64,000 nt of DNA from Argopecten irradians (lineage: Eukaryota; Mollusca; Bivalvia; Pectinida; Pectinidae): the NCBI RefSeq assembly GCF_041381155.1, contig NC_091142.1, positions 40,845,604 through 40,909,603 on the forward strand. Reading direction: 5' to 3'. Under the pieces are notes generated by a model. The model ran no database searches, was not told the DNA's origin, and saw only the letters and a list, made by a program, of their open reading frames with translations. Positions 23,421 through 35,364 of the stretch are shown here, one piece after another. Position numbers and translations under genes: made by a program. Positions within the stretch are counted from its first letter, which is position 1; every line of letters begins with the position of its first letter.

Positions 23421-23969
23421 GGTCCTTTCAAATCTTCCTTAGTAATATTAATGATCATAATTAATTAAATACATAATTGAGCTGTTGGTATAAATTAGGG
23501 CATCACACAGCATTCATATCACTTACACCACATGCACGCACCTACTCGCGCATACATATATTCTATTTTTCTCACAAACAATAAAAGTCCTCATTTACAT
23601 ATTCATCTTTACTCACATACATACAAAATTGTACACATTAGAAGAAACAAGAAAAGGAAAAAGAGAAATAAAGTAGTAAACAATAAATCGAGAGAGAAAG
23701 GAAGAGAACAGAGATAAAAGAGAAAGAGACTGGGCTAGAGACAAAAAAAAAAAACCCAAAAAACCTTGATATTTTTCCATTAATGTGGCATTTATGCTCG
23801 GTGAACATGAGTTTACTTGGAATTGTTGAGAAGTATGTGTTAGAATTTTAAGAGATCAATAATAATCAAGCTTATGACTCTGCCTGCCCTTATATATTAC
23901 AATTATGCAATAGTATGTACCGGTATAAGTATATATTCATACAAAAAAAATATTTACAGGAAATCAATG

Positions 23970-24567
23970 TGCTTATTTCATGAGTTTTTCCCATTTCCTC
24001 CATTCATTTTTACATTTCTGATGTGCAGTTTCACCATTGCTGCAAGCAATATGTATATGAGAAGTATAATGCTCATGGATTAAATTAATAAGTGCATGTG
24101 GAGTTAAAGCTTTATGTAGACATCTTGTTTTATATATGTAAAATTTTACTATGATTAAAATTTCATTATCTAGTCTATTTGTTGGAGAAGGTCTATCATT
24201 CAGACACATACCAAAAAGAAAACTTGGCTTATTATATTGAAATGGGATATACAAAACATCTAAAAGTGTCTCTATAGTTTGCAAAAATCTCTGAGTCTCC
24301 CTGCATTCCCATAAAATATGAACAATATTCTCATTTTCAAGATAACAGAGATTACATTTTGGATTATTAACTAATCCTACTTTATATAAAAATGAGTTTG
24401 TTGTTAAAATATTTTGAACTACCCTGTATTGGAACCATTGTAGCTTTGTGTTGTTAGTACCCTTGAAAGGACTGCTATATATTTTGTCCCAATTTAATTC
24501 AATTTCATCAAAAAAAATACAAAAGTTACTTACTTTACCACTACCATCATTAAATAGTTGGAGTTTC
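23970..24567 (-). mobile_element. LINE 3' fragment (ORF2 C terminus)
   Basis: An open frame of about 198 codons on the minus strand, from about 24567 to the stop near 23973. It reads WFQYRVVQNILTTNSFLYKV, then a zinc-knuckle-like CNLCYLENENIVHILWEC, the usual layout at the end of LINE ORF2 proteins, most like the L1/Tx1 group. There is no RT domain within the fragment, so it is 5' truncated. Not a host gene. Confidence 0.75.
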
Positions 24568-25519
24568 TAATTTAAGATGAAAATACTAAAAATAATTAAT
24601 TGCGTCCCGAAAAAAATCCGGCACTATGTCCTGTTTGCCTATGCGCTAAAACAAAATAAATTATTGTGTAATATTTTCGTGTTAATTAGACAGACATGTA
24701 CGTATACATGTATATACATGATTGAACACTATCTATTATTCAAATAATGATTATCGTTTATGCTCTGACGGCAGTTGAGCATCGTAAGTATTGAAAATGA
24801 ATAAATGGTAAGTTTTAGTAACGTTAGCATCTTAACGCCACTCAAGTGAAGTCATGGAGCCTAATTAATTTATGTATATGAATTGTTTTGAAATATTATT
24901 ACTGTTCATCCAAGTTCACGGCAATACCAAACACATATTCTAGTATACAGATACAATGTATAATGCATTTTATAAATTAAGTCATCTTCCCTAATAAATC
25001 TAACGGTTCCATTATCGACATTCATTTCTCATTAGACATATTAATAGGAGTCAGGATAAGGAAATAAATCCAGAATTCTAAACATTCTTAACCTGCATAT
25101 ATTATGAAAATGTTGAAATTTTGTCAATAGTTGCCAATTCTTGTTCTAATCTTAACTTTTCAGCTGTAAGTCATCAGACACATCCTTGAACAAACTTTAT
25201 ATTTCAACATACTCTTCCTTCTTCACTTTTGATCGATATTTTAGATTTATAAAATTAATAAACAATCAGACTGTGGAACGATAACTTGTTTTGAATCACG
25301 GGTTTTAGAATATTTTCTTTTCAATACGTATGTAAGAAAATAATAAGTTCACTCATAAGATGACTAAATTGGGTTATTGACCGTTTGTACACGCATTTAC
25401 AACAAGCTAAACGCCACAGCTACACTAATTGTAGGGGTTTTACCTATTGATTGTTCAATAAAGGGAAATGAGGATGTAAAACAGATCGACACACGTCCTG
25501 ACCTCTATCCCAAATTAAC
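24568..25519. other. Non-coding, nothing recognised
   Basis: AT-rich spacer upstream of gene 3. Confidence 0.45.
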
Positions 25520-25630
25520 CCTGCACGTGGTGAGATCCGCCCGACTTTGTATAAATAGATATTGGAGTCACCAGGTAATCGCACCACATCCGTAGTTCCC
25601 ACCTGTATCATCTAGTAGTCTACTAAGCCG
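25520..25630 (+). promoter_or_regulatory. Promoter and likely non-coding exon 1 of gene 3
   Basis: TATAAATA at 25550-25557, with an E-box word CCTGCACGTGGTGAG at 25520-25534 just upstream. A donor-like GGTAATT follows 25630, placing the untranslated exon at about 25582-25630, the same spacing as in genes 1 and 2. Confidence 0.6.
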
Positions 25631-26139
25631 GTAATTATTGTTTTTCATTCATCATTACCGTAACGTCATGACAAAACCGATAATATCTTATCCAAATTCG
25701 GTCAAGATCTTTAGTGAAATATGTTAATCAGGACTTTTGTTACCATTAACAAAATCATGAATTCACAAAAGGATTTTGATCAAAATCCCTGTCAAAAGCA
25801 TTTTTTAAAATTTATTGCTTATTTTTCTTTTACTTTGTTATTAATATCGTATTTTATTTATTTTTCATTTTAATTGGGGGAGAGGGTATGTCACACATCA
25901 TACATTGTTTCTTTTTGATATCATTATAATGTAATCATCTTAATAGGAAATTGTGTTTTATAACTACTATTTTAACATCGAAAAAACAAACAAATAGTTC
26001 CTGTATCTTATCATAGCATATTACTGGACACGAATAAGTCGTTATGTTGAGAAGTCATGCTATAAATCAAAGACATAGGTCAGTTTATACCGTCTGTGGA
26101 TGATTGTTTTAATATAACATGTTATGTTCTTCGCTTCAG
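25631..26139 (+). other. Intron 1 of gene 3 (inferred)
   Basis: AT-rich, ends at the acceptor TTCGCTTCAG. Nothing else recognised. Confidence 0.5.
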
Positions 26140-26183
26140 ACAAAACTCCTAATGAACTCCTTTATCTGTATCTGTTTGGCTTC

Positions 26184-26263
26184 GTGCCTGATAGTAGCAG
26201 TCAGTGCCTGATAGTAGCTGCCAGTGCCTTATAGTAGCTGTCAGTGCCTGATAGTAGCTGTCA
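26184..26263 (+). repeat. 20 bp tandem expansion in the signal-peptide exon
   Basis: Four copies of GTGCCTGATAGTAGCAGTCA or close variants. A single copy would fit the signal peptide of the sister genes; three extra copies add 60 bp, which keeps phase but brings stop codons into frame. Confidence 0.9.
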
Positions 26264-26384
26264 GTGCTGCTGGTAAGTGTTCTAGTTTAATTTCCTTATC
26301 AATGCCCAGAGGATGATAATTTCACAAGTCTAAAAGTCTTTCCCTATGTATAAAAGGATTATATATATATATATATATAAGTAA

Positions 26385-26515
26385 AAAAGAACCATGTCCA
26401 TGTGATGGTTTCCATATACATAAAAAGAAAACACAACTATAAAACAGTTTTTCCTCCCTAGCGCTTTCTCGGCTCATGCCGGTCTTCAGGGGTTTGAATT
26501 CTTTTATTTATATAT
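26385..26515 (-). mobile_element. Retroelement end fragment with a hammerhead-like core (tentative)
   Basis: On the minus strand, CTGAAGA is followed by a CCGGC/GCCG hairpin and AGAAAGCGC. This resembles the CUGAUGA...GAAA core of hammerhead ribozymes that are known in Penelope-like elements, but it is not a perfect match. It lies in intron 2 of gene 3. Confidence 0.3.
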
Positions 26516-27063
26516 ATATAAAGCTTTGGACTGATTTATATGAAGTCATTAAATTCGTGGACGACACTGCTATCATGAAAAACGCCAGACTCATATCAGG
26601 ACATAATGCTTAATAAATCTACAAAACGTTCACATAAATGAAACCAGATAAATTGTTTTTGCTGAAATGCGTTTGTATATAAATGTTCATACTATGATCG
26701 GCGATGTTTTCAAGAAAGAGGTAAGAAATGTAAGAAAGAAAGTAAAAGATATCAAATAGCAAGATCAGCTTTTCATCATTATAGTTCAGTAAGTCCATCT
26801 TATTTTGGCTCATTAACAACTGTTTTTCAGTCATTTAGCACTGAAATTTGCCTACACCATTTGATAATTTTATAGGATATTGCAGCGGATTTGGAAACGG
26901 ATTTGGTAATGGTCAAGTCGGAAACGGGTATGGAAATGGCAATGGCGCCGGAAATGGTGGATTCGGATATGGACGTAAGTGTGAATCTTATTAAGAGAAG
27001 ATACTGATTAAACTTTTTAGACTGCATTTCTTAGTTTAATTAGACAGAGAAACAACTATGTCC

Positions 27064-27255
27064 CGTTATTCCGCCTTTGTATATTACAGGATTTGCTCCC
27101 TCGCGGGTAGGTATCGATTGTTACGTCATTAGTTTGTGAGCGCAATTCACGTCGTTTTCGCCGAAAAGTATGACGTTACGCTCGCAAACACATGGCGTTA
27201 CAATCAATACCTACCCGCAAAGGCAGATAACTCTGTAATATTCAAATACAAAATA
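27064..27255. mobile_element. Foldback MITE, copy C
   Basis: About 192 bp, the best-preserved copy (arm words GGGTAGGTATCGATTG and CAATCAATACCTACCC). It lies inside intron 3 of gene 3. Confidence 0.78.
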
Positions 27256-27373
27256 TAAGAAACACCCAGAACTACAAGCCGCAATCAGATGAGCCTGTTT
27301 TGGGACAGCAATCTAGCAATTATCATGTCCTATAGTCTTAATATAAGATAAAAACTTAATCAATATTTATAGT

Positions 27374-29003
27374 GTTGTCAATTCTATCTTTGTCCTGTGG
27401 AGACTGTTGGTAATAATTCTATCTTTGTCCTGTGGAGACTGTTTGTAATAATTCTATCTTTGTCCTGTGGAGACTGTTTGTAATAATTCTATCTTTGTCC
27501 TGTGGAGACTGTTTGTAATAATTCTATCTTTGTCCTGTGGAGACTGTTGGTAATAATTCTATCTTTGTCCTGTGGAGACTGTTTGTAATAATTCTATCTT
27601 TGTCCTGTGGAGACTGTTGTAATAATTCTATCTTTGTCCTGTGGAGACTGTTTGTAATAATTCTATCTTTGTCCTGTGGAGACTGTTTGTAATAATTCTA
27701 TCTTTGTCCTGTGGAGACTGTTTGTAATAATTCTATCTTTGTCCTGTGGAGACTGTTGGTAATAATTCTATCTTTGTCCTGTGGAGACTGTTTGTAATAA
27801 TTCTATCTTTGTCCTGTGAGACTGTTGTAATAATTCTATCTTGTCCTGTGGAGACTGTTTGTAATAATTCTATCTTTGTCCTGTGGAGACTGTTTGTAAT
27901 AATTCTATCTTTGTCCTGTGGAGACTGTTGTAATATTATCTTTGTCCGTGGAGACTGTTGGTAATAATTCTATCTTTGTCCTGTGGAGACTGTTGGTAAT
28001 AATTCTATCTTTGTCCTGTGGAGACTGTTGGTAATAATTCTATCTTTGTCCTGTGGAGACTGTTGGTAATAATTCTATCTTTGTCCTGTGGAGACTGTTT
28101 GTAATAATTCTATCTTTGTCCTGTGGAGACTGTTGTAATAATTCTATCTTTGTCTTGTGGAGACTGTTTGTAATAATTCTATCTTTGTCCTGTGGAGACT
28201 GTGTAATAATTCTATCTTTGTCCTGTTTGGTAATAATTCTATCTTTGTCCTGTGGAGACTGTTTGTAATAATTCTATCTTTGTCCTGTGGAGACTGTTTG
28301 TAATAATTCTATCTTTGTCCTGTGGAGACTGTTTGTAATAATTCTATCTTTGTCCTGTGGAGACTGTTTGTAATAATTCTATCTTTGTCCTGTGGAGACT
28401 GTTTGTAATAATTCTATCTTTGTCCTGTGGAGACTGTTTGTAATAATTCTATCTTTGTCCTGTGGAGACTGTTTGTAATAATTCTATCTTTGTCCTGTGG
28501 AGACTGTTTGTAATAATTCTATCTTTGTCTGTGGAGACTGTTTGTAATAATTCTATCTTTGTCCTGTGGAGACTGTTTGTAATAATTCTATCTTTGTCCT
28601 GTGGAGACTGTTGTAATAATTCTATCTTTGTCCTGTGGAGACTGTTTGTAATAATTCTATCTTTGTCCTGTGGAGACTGTTTGTAATAATTCTATCTTTG
28701 TCCTGTGGAGACTGTTTGTAATAATTCTATCTTTGTCCTGTGGAGACTGTTTGTAATAATTCTTGTCTTTGTCTTGTGGAGACTGTTTGTAATAATTCTA
28801 TCTTTGTCCTGTGGAGACTGTTTGTAATAATTCTATCTTTGTCCTGTGGAGACTGTTTGTAATAATTCTATCTTTGTCTGTGGAGACTATCTTTCTGGAG
28901 ACGTGTGGAGACGTTTGTAATAATTCTATCTTTGTCTGTGGGAGTTTGTATAATTCTATCTTTGTCCTGTGGAGACTGTTTGTAATAATTCTATCTTTCT
29001 ATC
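27374..29003 (+). repeat. 35 bp minisatellite in an intron of gene 3
   Basis: About 46 copies of a 35 bp unit with the core ATTCTATCTTTGTCCTGTGG. Most copies are near-identical; scattered copies have one-base gains or losses or are shortened, mainly near 27800-28240 and 28880-28960. It ends about 36 bp before the 15-nt exon. Frames across it are artefacts. Confidence 0.95.
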
Positions 29004-29535
29004 TGGTGAAAACTTATCATTTGTGTTGCTACATTTCAGGGTACAGAAGAGCAGGTTGGTACCTTTGTATACTTTAATGTTGTTGATGTTTTTATCAATC
29101 TCAAAAAGACAACTACAGAATAAATAATATAAACAGTGAACAGGGCAAATGTATGCAATTATGTTTTCTTGGTTTACTCTCAATTTCTATAATAAGCCTG
29201 CTCATATTGCTTTCGAAATGATTTTTAGGATACGGAGGTGGTGCCGGAAGTATGGGCGGTATCGGCGGAATGGGAGGCGGAATGACCGGAGGCGGATTCG
29301 GCGGTATGGGCGGAAGAATGGGCGGAGGTAAAGGCGGATTCGGGGGAATGTGCGGATTCGGAGGCATAGGAGGTGGAATGGGCGGAGGTCCAGCTGGATT
29401 TCGTGTTATGGGAGAAATGGGAGGCAAAGGAGGATTCGGAGGAATGAACGGAGGCGGATTCGGAGGAATGAACGGAGGCGGATTCGGCGGTATAGGAAGC
29501 GGAAAAGGTAAAAGTATAACATTATTAAGGAAATG

Positions 29536-29690
29536 ACAAATCATGGCAATTAATGATTTAGAATACATAATTCAGAGAAGTATAAACGTCAAAGCATGGC
29601 AAATAATGATTTAAAATACATTATTCAGAAAAGTATAAACGTCAAACTATGGCAAATAATGATTTAAAATACATAATTCAGAGAAGAATT
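29536..29690 (+). repeat. 53 bp tandem repeat in the last intron of gene 3
   Basis: Nearly three copies of a 53 bp unit containing GGCAAATAATGATTTAAAAT. Confidence 0.8.
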
Positions 29691-29856
29691 TTTATGCTTA
29701 TTAAAATTTCTCAACAACTGATAAGCAAGCCGATAACGTTATTTGTTGATTGAATACGATGTCTCACTTGCTAATTTCGGCTTATCTTTCAGGTTACTAG
29801 ATGTTGTGACTGTCCCTTTAATCTTTTCATGAATCATTTTGTAGATTAAAAATAAA

Positions 29857-30199
29857 AACGAATAAGATGGCCTTCATGGGTCCGTGTTTTCTTTAATCAA
29901 CACTATAATGCAAGTTGTCAAGCAGTGGTAGCCATTTTGACCTATTTCTACCGGTTGACTAGTCACATTACAAAATGGCATGTTATATAAATTAATTATT
30001 AGGCTACAGTTTTAGTAATAAATCAAGCAATCTTTTTGGGTTTGTTTTCTATTTTTATCTTTTATTTCCAATGCCCAATTTAGAACATTTGCCGGTATTA
30101 TTTCTCGAACTAGGGAATGCATTATAAGTATAAAACTAGTGTTTTACAAAGATTCCCTGTTGTTAATTTAGTAAAACGCCATTTTAGCAAGGTTTACAT
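29857..30199. other. Non-coding, nothing recognised
   Basis: AT-rich sequence downstream of gene 3. Confidence 0.45.
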
Positions 30200-30475
30200 C
30201 TTTTAAAATTATTAATGTCATTACTGGGCAAATATATTGACATGTTATCATTCCTTCTGTAATCTCTTTAAAAAATATGTTTAGATGAATTATGCTGTGG
30301 AAGCCATTCAAACGGAGAAATAAATAGGTATGATGGCTTAGAAACGTTAGTTGCAACATAGATTCTATGCACTGTAAATTCTTGGTTGTATGCCTTATGT
30401 ATTTTTAGATAACATACCTGCAGAAATTTCGTAACAATTACTAATAACACTATAAAAATGTGAAATAAAAATTAA
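30200..30475 (+). repeat. Dispersed repeat related to the 47.6 kb MITE
   Basis: Aligns with the left half of 47576-48105. Shared words include ACTAATAA, ACTGTAAA/ACTATAAA and CATTCAAA in the same order. No right end is seen, so it is a truncated or diverged copy. Confidence 0.5.
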
Positions 30476-32221
30476 AGAACCATTTTTTTTCTGAACCTTT
30501 ATGGCACCTTGCTAGCATGTAACAGTGTATCAACTGGGATGGAGTTTTGGTTATGGCATCACGAAGAAGGCAGAAATGGAGAATTTTGTCCAATAGTGAA
30601 AAATTTGTTTAACATTTTTATTCGTTGATCAAATTGGGCAAATAGTATCTGAAATAATTATGATAAGATAGAAAACAATTTGTCGAAATTTCCAAGGTTT
30701 TCATGACCGTCTGGTCATGATGTCATCCAGATTACCACCAACTTGAATTTGGGTCAAAAAGAATACCTGTCAGGTCGAAATTTACATACCATTATCATTG
30801 ATATTCTACTAATATACTCCAAATACAGTCTTTAATATCCATACCTATAACAGGTTAGGAAACCTAATATAAGGTCGCTTGATTAGTTGCGTAAGGAGTT
30901 CAGCCGGAGTCTAAATATGACCTTTCACAGACTATACAGAATGGAAATGGTACATTAAGTGAAAATATTCAGTTAACACTCGACAAACCTCGTGCTGATT
31001 GACCGAGCACTATCACTCGGTGACAGATGATTAAATGTCAACTGGACAGCGAATTTTGTAGTAGGATATTCTATATATAATTAGGTAAACCTGATGCACG
31101 AAAGATATGCTGTTCAAATGTATGCAGTGTTTTATGAAATTTGAGGGAAACCCATAGCTGATGGACCATCTCTCCAAACCTGGTGCCGCTGTGAACATGG
31201 CTTAGCTTACCGAGCTAGCCTGAATAGTCATATACAGATTCTTAAAAACGGAACAAGAAATATCACGTATGGCCGCCGACAATGAATGTGTATCAATCGG
31301 GTGTAGAATTACTAAAGGAGGGGTATCATTTTATGGCATTCAGTGATAAGCAAAAAATTTTGCATGAAGATACCTCAGGGACAGCTGCATATTATATGCT
31401 ATTCAGAACATTCGAGATTTTTTCTGGGCTCATTGTAATTTCAGATCAAAGGTCAAAGAGTGTAAAATTGACGTTTTCATTGGCTAAGTCCTAGTTAATT
31501 AAATATTAGATTAGAAATAATATTTTTTGCATTTTTTGCTTGCAAGTTTTGGGTTGGTTTGGATTTTCAGTTTCGAAAACCGATGGAAAATTGAGGGAGG
31601 TCATAATGACGTAGTTAATGGATCTGTTCTATTTTCACATTGAATACTTTAATTATTTTGCTTAAGACTTCCATTCTAGAACGATTTGATGGATTACCAT
31701 TGATGCTTAGTACTGCATGTCGATCTTGACATGACCTGGTTAAGATGATTCCATCCTAGAGTCTCTTGGGCTGGGTGACGGGGGATAAACTAGGTCATAC
31801 ACAGTCATTAGCGTTATCTGTTAATTGTACATCTTTTGGTTATTCCATGTTGAAAGCAGGTTTTGAGTTATTTAAGGTTTTTTTGTTAGCCAATCTAAAA
31901 CAACTGTTGTATTGCAAATAGGATTCCAGAATTATGCCTGCTGCCTCACTGCATGGTCGTTAAAGGTGGCTAAATTTGGTTATCTTAATCTTATGGCTCT
32001 GAAGTTATCATGAACCTAAAAAAATATCGGATGTTTTTGATCAGAATAGCATATGATATGCAGCTGACCTTAAGGTAACTTCATGCTAATCACTGAGTGG
32101 CCTTAAACTGATACTCCTATTTTCCCCATCTCTTTTACAATAATGCATGTGTATGGATGAATGTACTTTAACATATCAATATGATATGTCTCTTCTGTTA
32201 CGTGAAATGTATTCAAGATGT
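30476..32221. other. Non-coding, nothing recognised
   Basis: AT-rich. A short palindrome TCATGACCGTCTGGTCATGA sits at 30701-30720. The 70-codon frame at 31282-31494 matches nothing I know. Confidence 0.4.
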
Positions 32222-32239
32222 TTAACCCCTTAACTCCAA
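32222..32239 (+). repeat. Possible piggyBac-type element end
   Basis: TTAACCCCTTAACTCC, a TTAA followed by CCCC-type terminus. The reverse complement occurs at 40932-40947. Whether the two ends belong to one element is unknown. Confidence 0.35.
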
Positions 32240-33204
32240 ACTATGCATTTCTATTCGTTTTCGTGTCGGTGTTAGAAAAATCGCAATATCTCCCTTATTT
32301 GTTGAGCTATCTGGATACTGTTTACATCCTGTAAAACTACATATGATAGCCGACAACTTTTGTTATGAAAAAAAATCATTTGGCATCGTCTTTTTTCTCT
32401 TTCAGTGAGTTAAGAATTCATGCCAACTTAATTCCGAGCATTTTTAATTTGTTAATGTCGTGTGTCAGACGGCGTAATCGCCGGAGCGGAGATTCGACAT
32501 TGTATCTCGAATTATGCAACAAGTAGCAAGAAATAATACTTGTATTTCACGGATTTTGTAGTTGATAATGTCAATTTTATGTGTGACTAATTATATTGAA
32601 AAAAAATCCTTTCTAACATTATTTTTGTCTCGTAGCATAAGTACATGTAATAAGTACCATGTGTACTACACAGTAAACTTCGACGAAATCCTAATACAAA
32701 ATAAACAAAATATCTATTTACCATACATACCAAGAAAGCTGAGAAACCACTGGTCAAAATACAAAAATTCGTAATTCATTACATGCCGAAATAAGTTTTC
32801 TAATGCCTCTACAAATCAGCTAGTAGTTTCGACGGAAATCGCGGTCCGGTACAATTTCTAATATGTTGACGTCATCGGTACAAAACAAGCACCTGTGCGA
32901 TGAAGATGGGCATCGATTCTGAGTTTTCTCAATCGATATAAATATAAGATAAAATTCACACAAGAAATATATTCAATTTATATTAGAATAATGGATTTTA
33001 AAACATTGTTTGATATTTGACGAAGAACAAGAATTATATGATGTTGACGACAGCGATATCTATTTATAGTATAATTCATCTTCTAACTCCTTCTCCTGTG
33101 TTGGTTGTTACCTTTTCTTCAATAGCTAAAAGTTTTTCCTCTAATTACTAGTTTTAAGGTTTCCCCAAAATAATTTGCCACGTTTCCCGAATTCTGTGGC
33201 TTCT
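32240..33204. other. Non-coding, nothing recognised
   Basis: AT-rich; no gene-like frame. Confidence 0.4.
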
Positions 33205-34045
33205 AAATTATCGTAGCACTCTATATTGTAGAATGACTATATTTTTAACTAAGTTTACATATTCTGGATCCCCGAGAAGACTATTATTAAATTTCCATGT
33301 CCCTCTCCCACGTTGTTTCTTTAATAAATTCAAGTTCAATAAAAATAGGCGAGTGGTCAGATTTGTAGGCGAAATCCATCCCTGCAGTAGGAATATTGTT
33401 CTGTATAGATCAGAGGATATAAGAACATAATCTAACCTACTCTTCTTCCCATTCAGACCAAACCATGTATATGTTTATCGTCTGGATTAAATTCCCTCCA
33501 AACATCAACTAGATCTAAATTCTGCATCATGTTATGAATTTTGATATTAGCTTTGGTATTGTTTTTATTACGATAATTATCAGCATTTATTCATATTCAA
33601 GCACAATGTTCCAGTCACTCGTGATAACTTTAGAATCTTTTCCAAAAGCTTCAATTCTGTTCTGTATATTACTAAAGAAGGTTGGATTATCATCATTTAG
33701 ACCATATAATCCACAGAGTTAGTTTTTTTATATAATAATATTTAGAATTAAAAAAAAAATCCAATGTGGGTCTTTGTATTTATTCTCAACGCAGTAGTCG
33801 AAAGAATTTTTGAAAAGAATTGCAATATCTCTACAATTTGAAGAAATGGACGCAAATTTTTGTCACCTCCCCACTCATTCCTCCGCAATATTTCTGTATT
33901 AGTATCACTGTGTGTATCAGTTAATATTGTAATATCATACATGTACTTTGATCGACACCTATGAAAAATGTCCAGTCTTTTAACCAAGTCACTCGCAAGA
34001 CCCTCGACAATTCGTATTCTACCCATTTTCAAAGAGCTTGAAATG
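33205..34045 (-). mobile_element. LINE endonuclease remnant (L1/Tx1-like)
   Basis: On the minus strand, broken frames read LVKRLDIFHRC, ITILTDTHSDTNTE and NEWGGD, then DDNPTFFSNIQNRIEAFGKD, SDWNIVLEYE, MQNLDLVDVWREFNPDDK, and a distal piece like GNLIIV. This is the order of an apurinic-type endonuclease domain at the start of LINE ORF2 (compare the GDWN motif). There are several frame breaks and stops, so it is an old inactive fragment. It is not joined to an RT domain here. Confidence 0.75.
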
Positions 34046-34740
34046 TCATTTTACATTGTTGATGATGTTTCTTATAGATTTATGAGTATATACTTCATAC
34101 TACTTTGAGTATTTTATAACATTATCATCATGTTACGTATGTATTTATCGCAGGCCACTATTTAAGATCATAGAAATTTTTTAAAAATTGCAAGATTTTT
34201 TTACAATTTTTCACTGGAGATTTCCGTGAAATTGAAATTTTACAAAAGTGGATATCTCCTACATAAAGTGTTAAAACACAATATGACATACACCATATAT
34301 ATCATGTTTACCGATTGATTATTGAAGCTGAAAATGTCCCATAAGTGTACTTTCTGTCAACCAAGTCATTTTTGCGAGCGATAGGTTTTCTCGCGTTTCA
34401 CTCGCATAATATTAAATAGAGTAAACCCTGTATAGTTTCAAGCACTGATATAAACTAGAAATATGTCTGTTAGACATTAAGTGCTCGCTAAATACATCTA
34501 TGTACTTTCTAACCTTATTTTCCGCTATGAAATCATCCACTGCAACAGGTGTACGTAGCACTTTCGCTCATTATTCTTGGGAATATTGCAAGGAGATGGT
34601 TTACGTCCTTGGTGCATTGTAATAAATACTTTCCTTTACTTTAAATGTGAAATTACTTTGAAGTTCTTTGTTACATAATTGATATGATAAACTTGTTTCG
34701 TTGTTAAAAATAGTCGTTCGCTAGAAAACCGTCCAGTGTC
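34046..34740. other. Non-coding, nothing recognised
   Basis: AT-rich; no gene-like frame. Confidence 0.4.
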
Positions 34741-34895
34741 TGTGCACGTGGTGACTTACAGTTGTGTGACCGCACAACGTACCAAAAACTGCGTGCGCAC
34801 ATCGTGCATACATCGTGCGCACAGCTGTGCAGTTCGGATCGCACATCGCACAGCTGTGCGGTCCGTACCGCACAGCTGTGCGATCGGGACGATCG
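34741..34895. promoter_or_regulatory. GC-richer patch with three GCACAGCTGTGC palindromes
   Basis: The 12 bp palindrome GCACAGCTGTGC occurs at 34819-34830, 34848-34859 and 34870-34881, each with a CAGCTG E-box core. GCACGTGGTGA lies at 34744-34754. The patch is far less AT-rich than its surroundings. It may be a bHLH-factor cluster or the end of a palindromic element; no gene is evident next to it. Confidence 0.4.
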
Positions 34896-35364
34896 GTCAA
34901 TCAAATTTGCGAAATCATTCCATAAACGGACCGTGTTCATTTCAGTGATATCTAAATCTAATACTTAATTTCTGTTTAAACATATGTTTCTACACATGTA
35001 ATATTTTATCATAATATTTGAAATATACTTTGATTGATATACATTTAATTTTGATTTTTTCATTGTATTGTCAGTTTGAGCGATATATCTTTATATAATA
35101 TATTGAAATAAAGCACAAGTTGTGTACATTTATTAAAAGATTATTAACTAAAAGTGATGAAATGTACATTAAAATAATGTGGAGTGTTATATATAATTCA
35201 TGTTGTCAAGAGACATTTGAATCATACGTGTAGATCTGTTTAATTTGTGTTTACATATACACATAAAATATAATATTTTATCATATTACATGTGACACGT
35301 AGATGTATGTACATGTTTTTATACAAAAGTGTAATTGGTACCAAAGTCTGTTGCATACACTGAT
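34896..35364. other. Non-coding, nothing recognised
   Basis: AT-rich spacer. Confidence 0.4.

Larger units (their letters stand above)
26152..29800 (+). pseudogene. Gly-rich secreted protein gene 3 with a disrupted signal exon
   Basis: Inferred coding exons: 26152-26272, 26876-26974, 29040-29054, 29229-29507 and 29793-29800, all joined in phase 1. The signal exon reads MNSFICICLASCLIVAVSA and then meets an in-frame TGA at 26209, because a 20 bp word is repeated four times (26184-26263). Total exon length still keeps the frame. The next exon is a distinct Gly/Asn module (GYCSGFGNGFGNGQVGNG), then a 15-nt exon coding YRRA, then the GGM exon that matches genes 1 and 2 (GYGGGAGSMGG), then GY-stop. 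Downstream AATAAA is at 29851-29856. All splice sites look good, so the break may be recent, polymorphic, or an assembly error. Confidence 0.7.

Noticed and set aside
27746-29077. Four frames of 70-90 codons with repeating METVCNNSIFVLW-type sequence
   Set aside because: They are read from the 35 bp minisatellite; 35 is not a multiple of three, so frames cycle and mean nothing.
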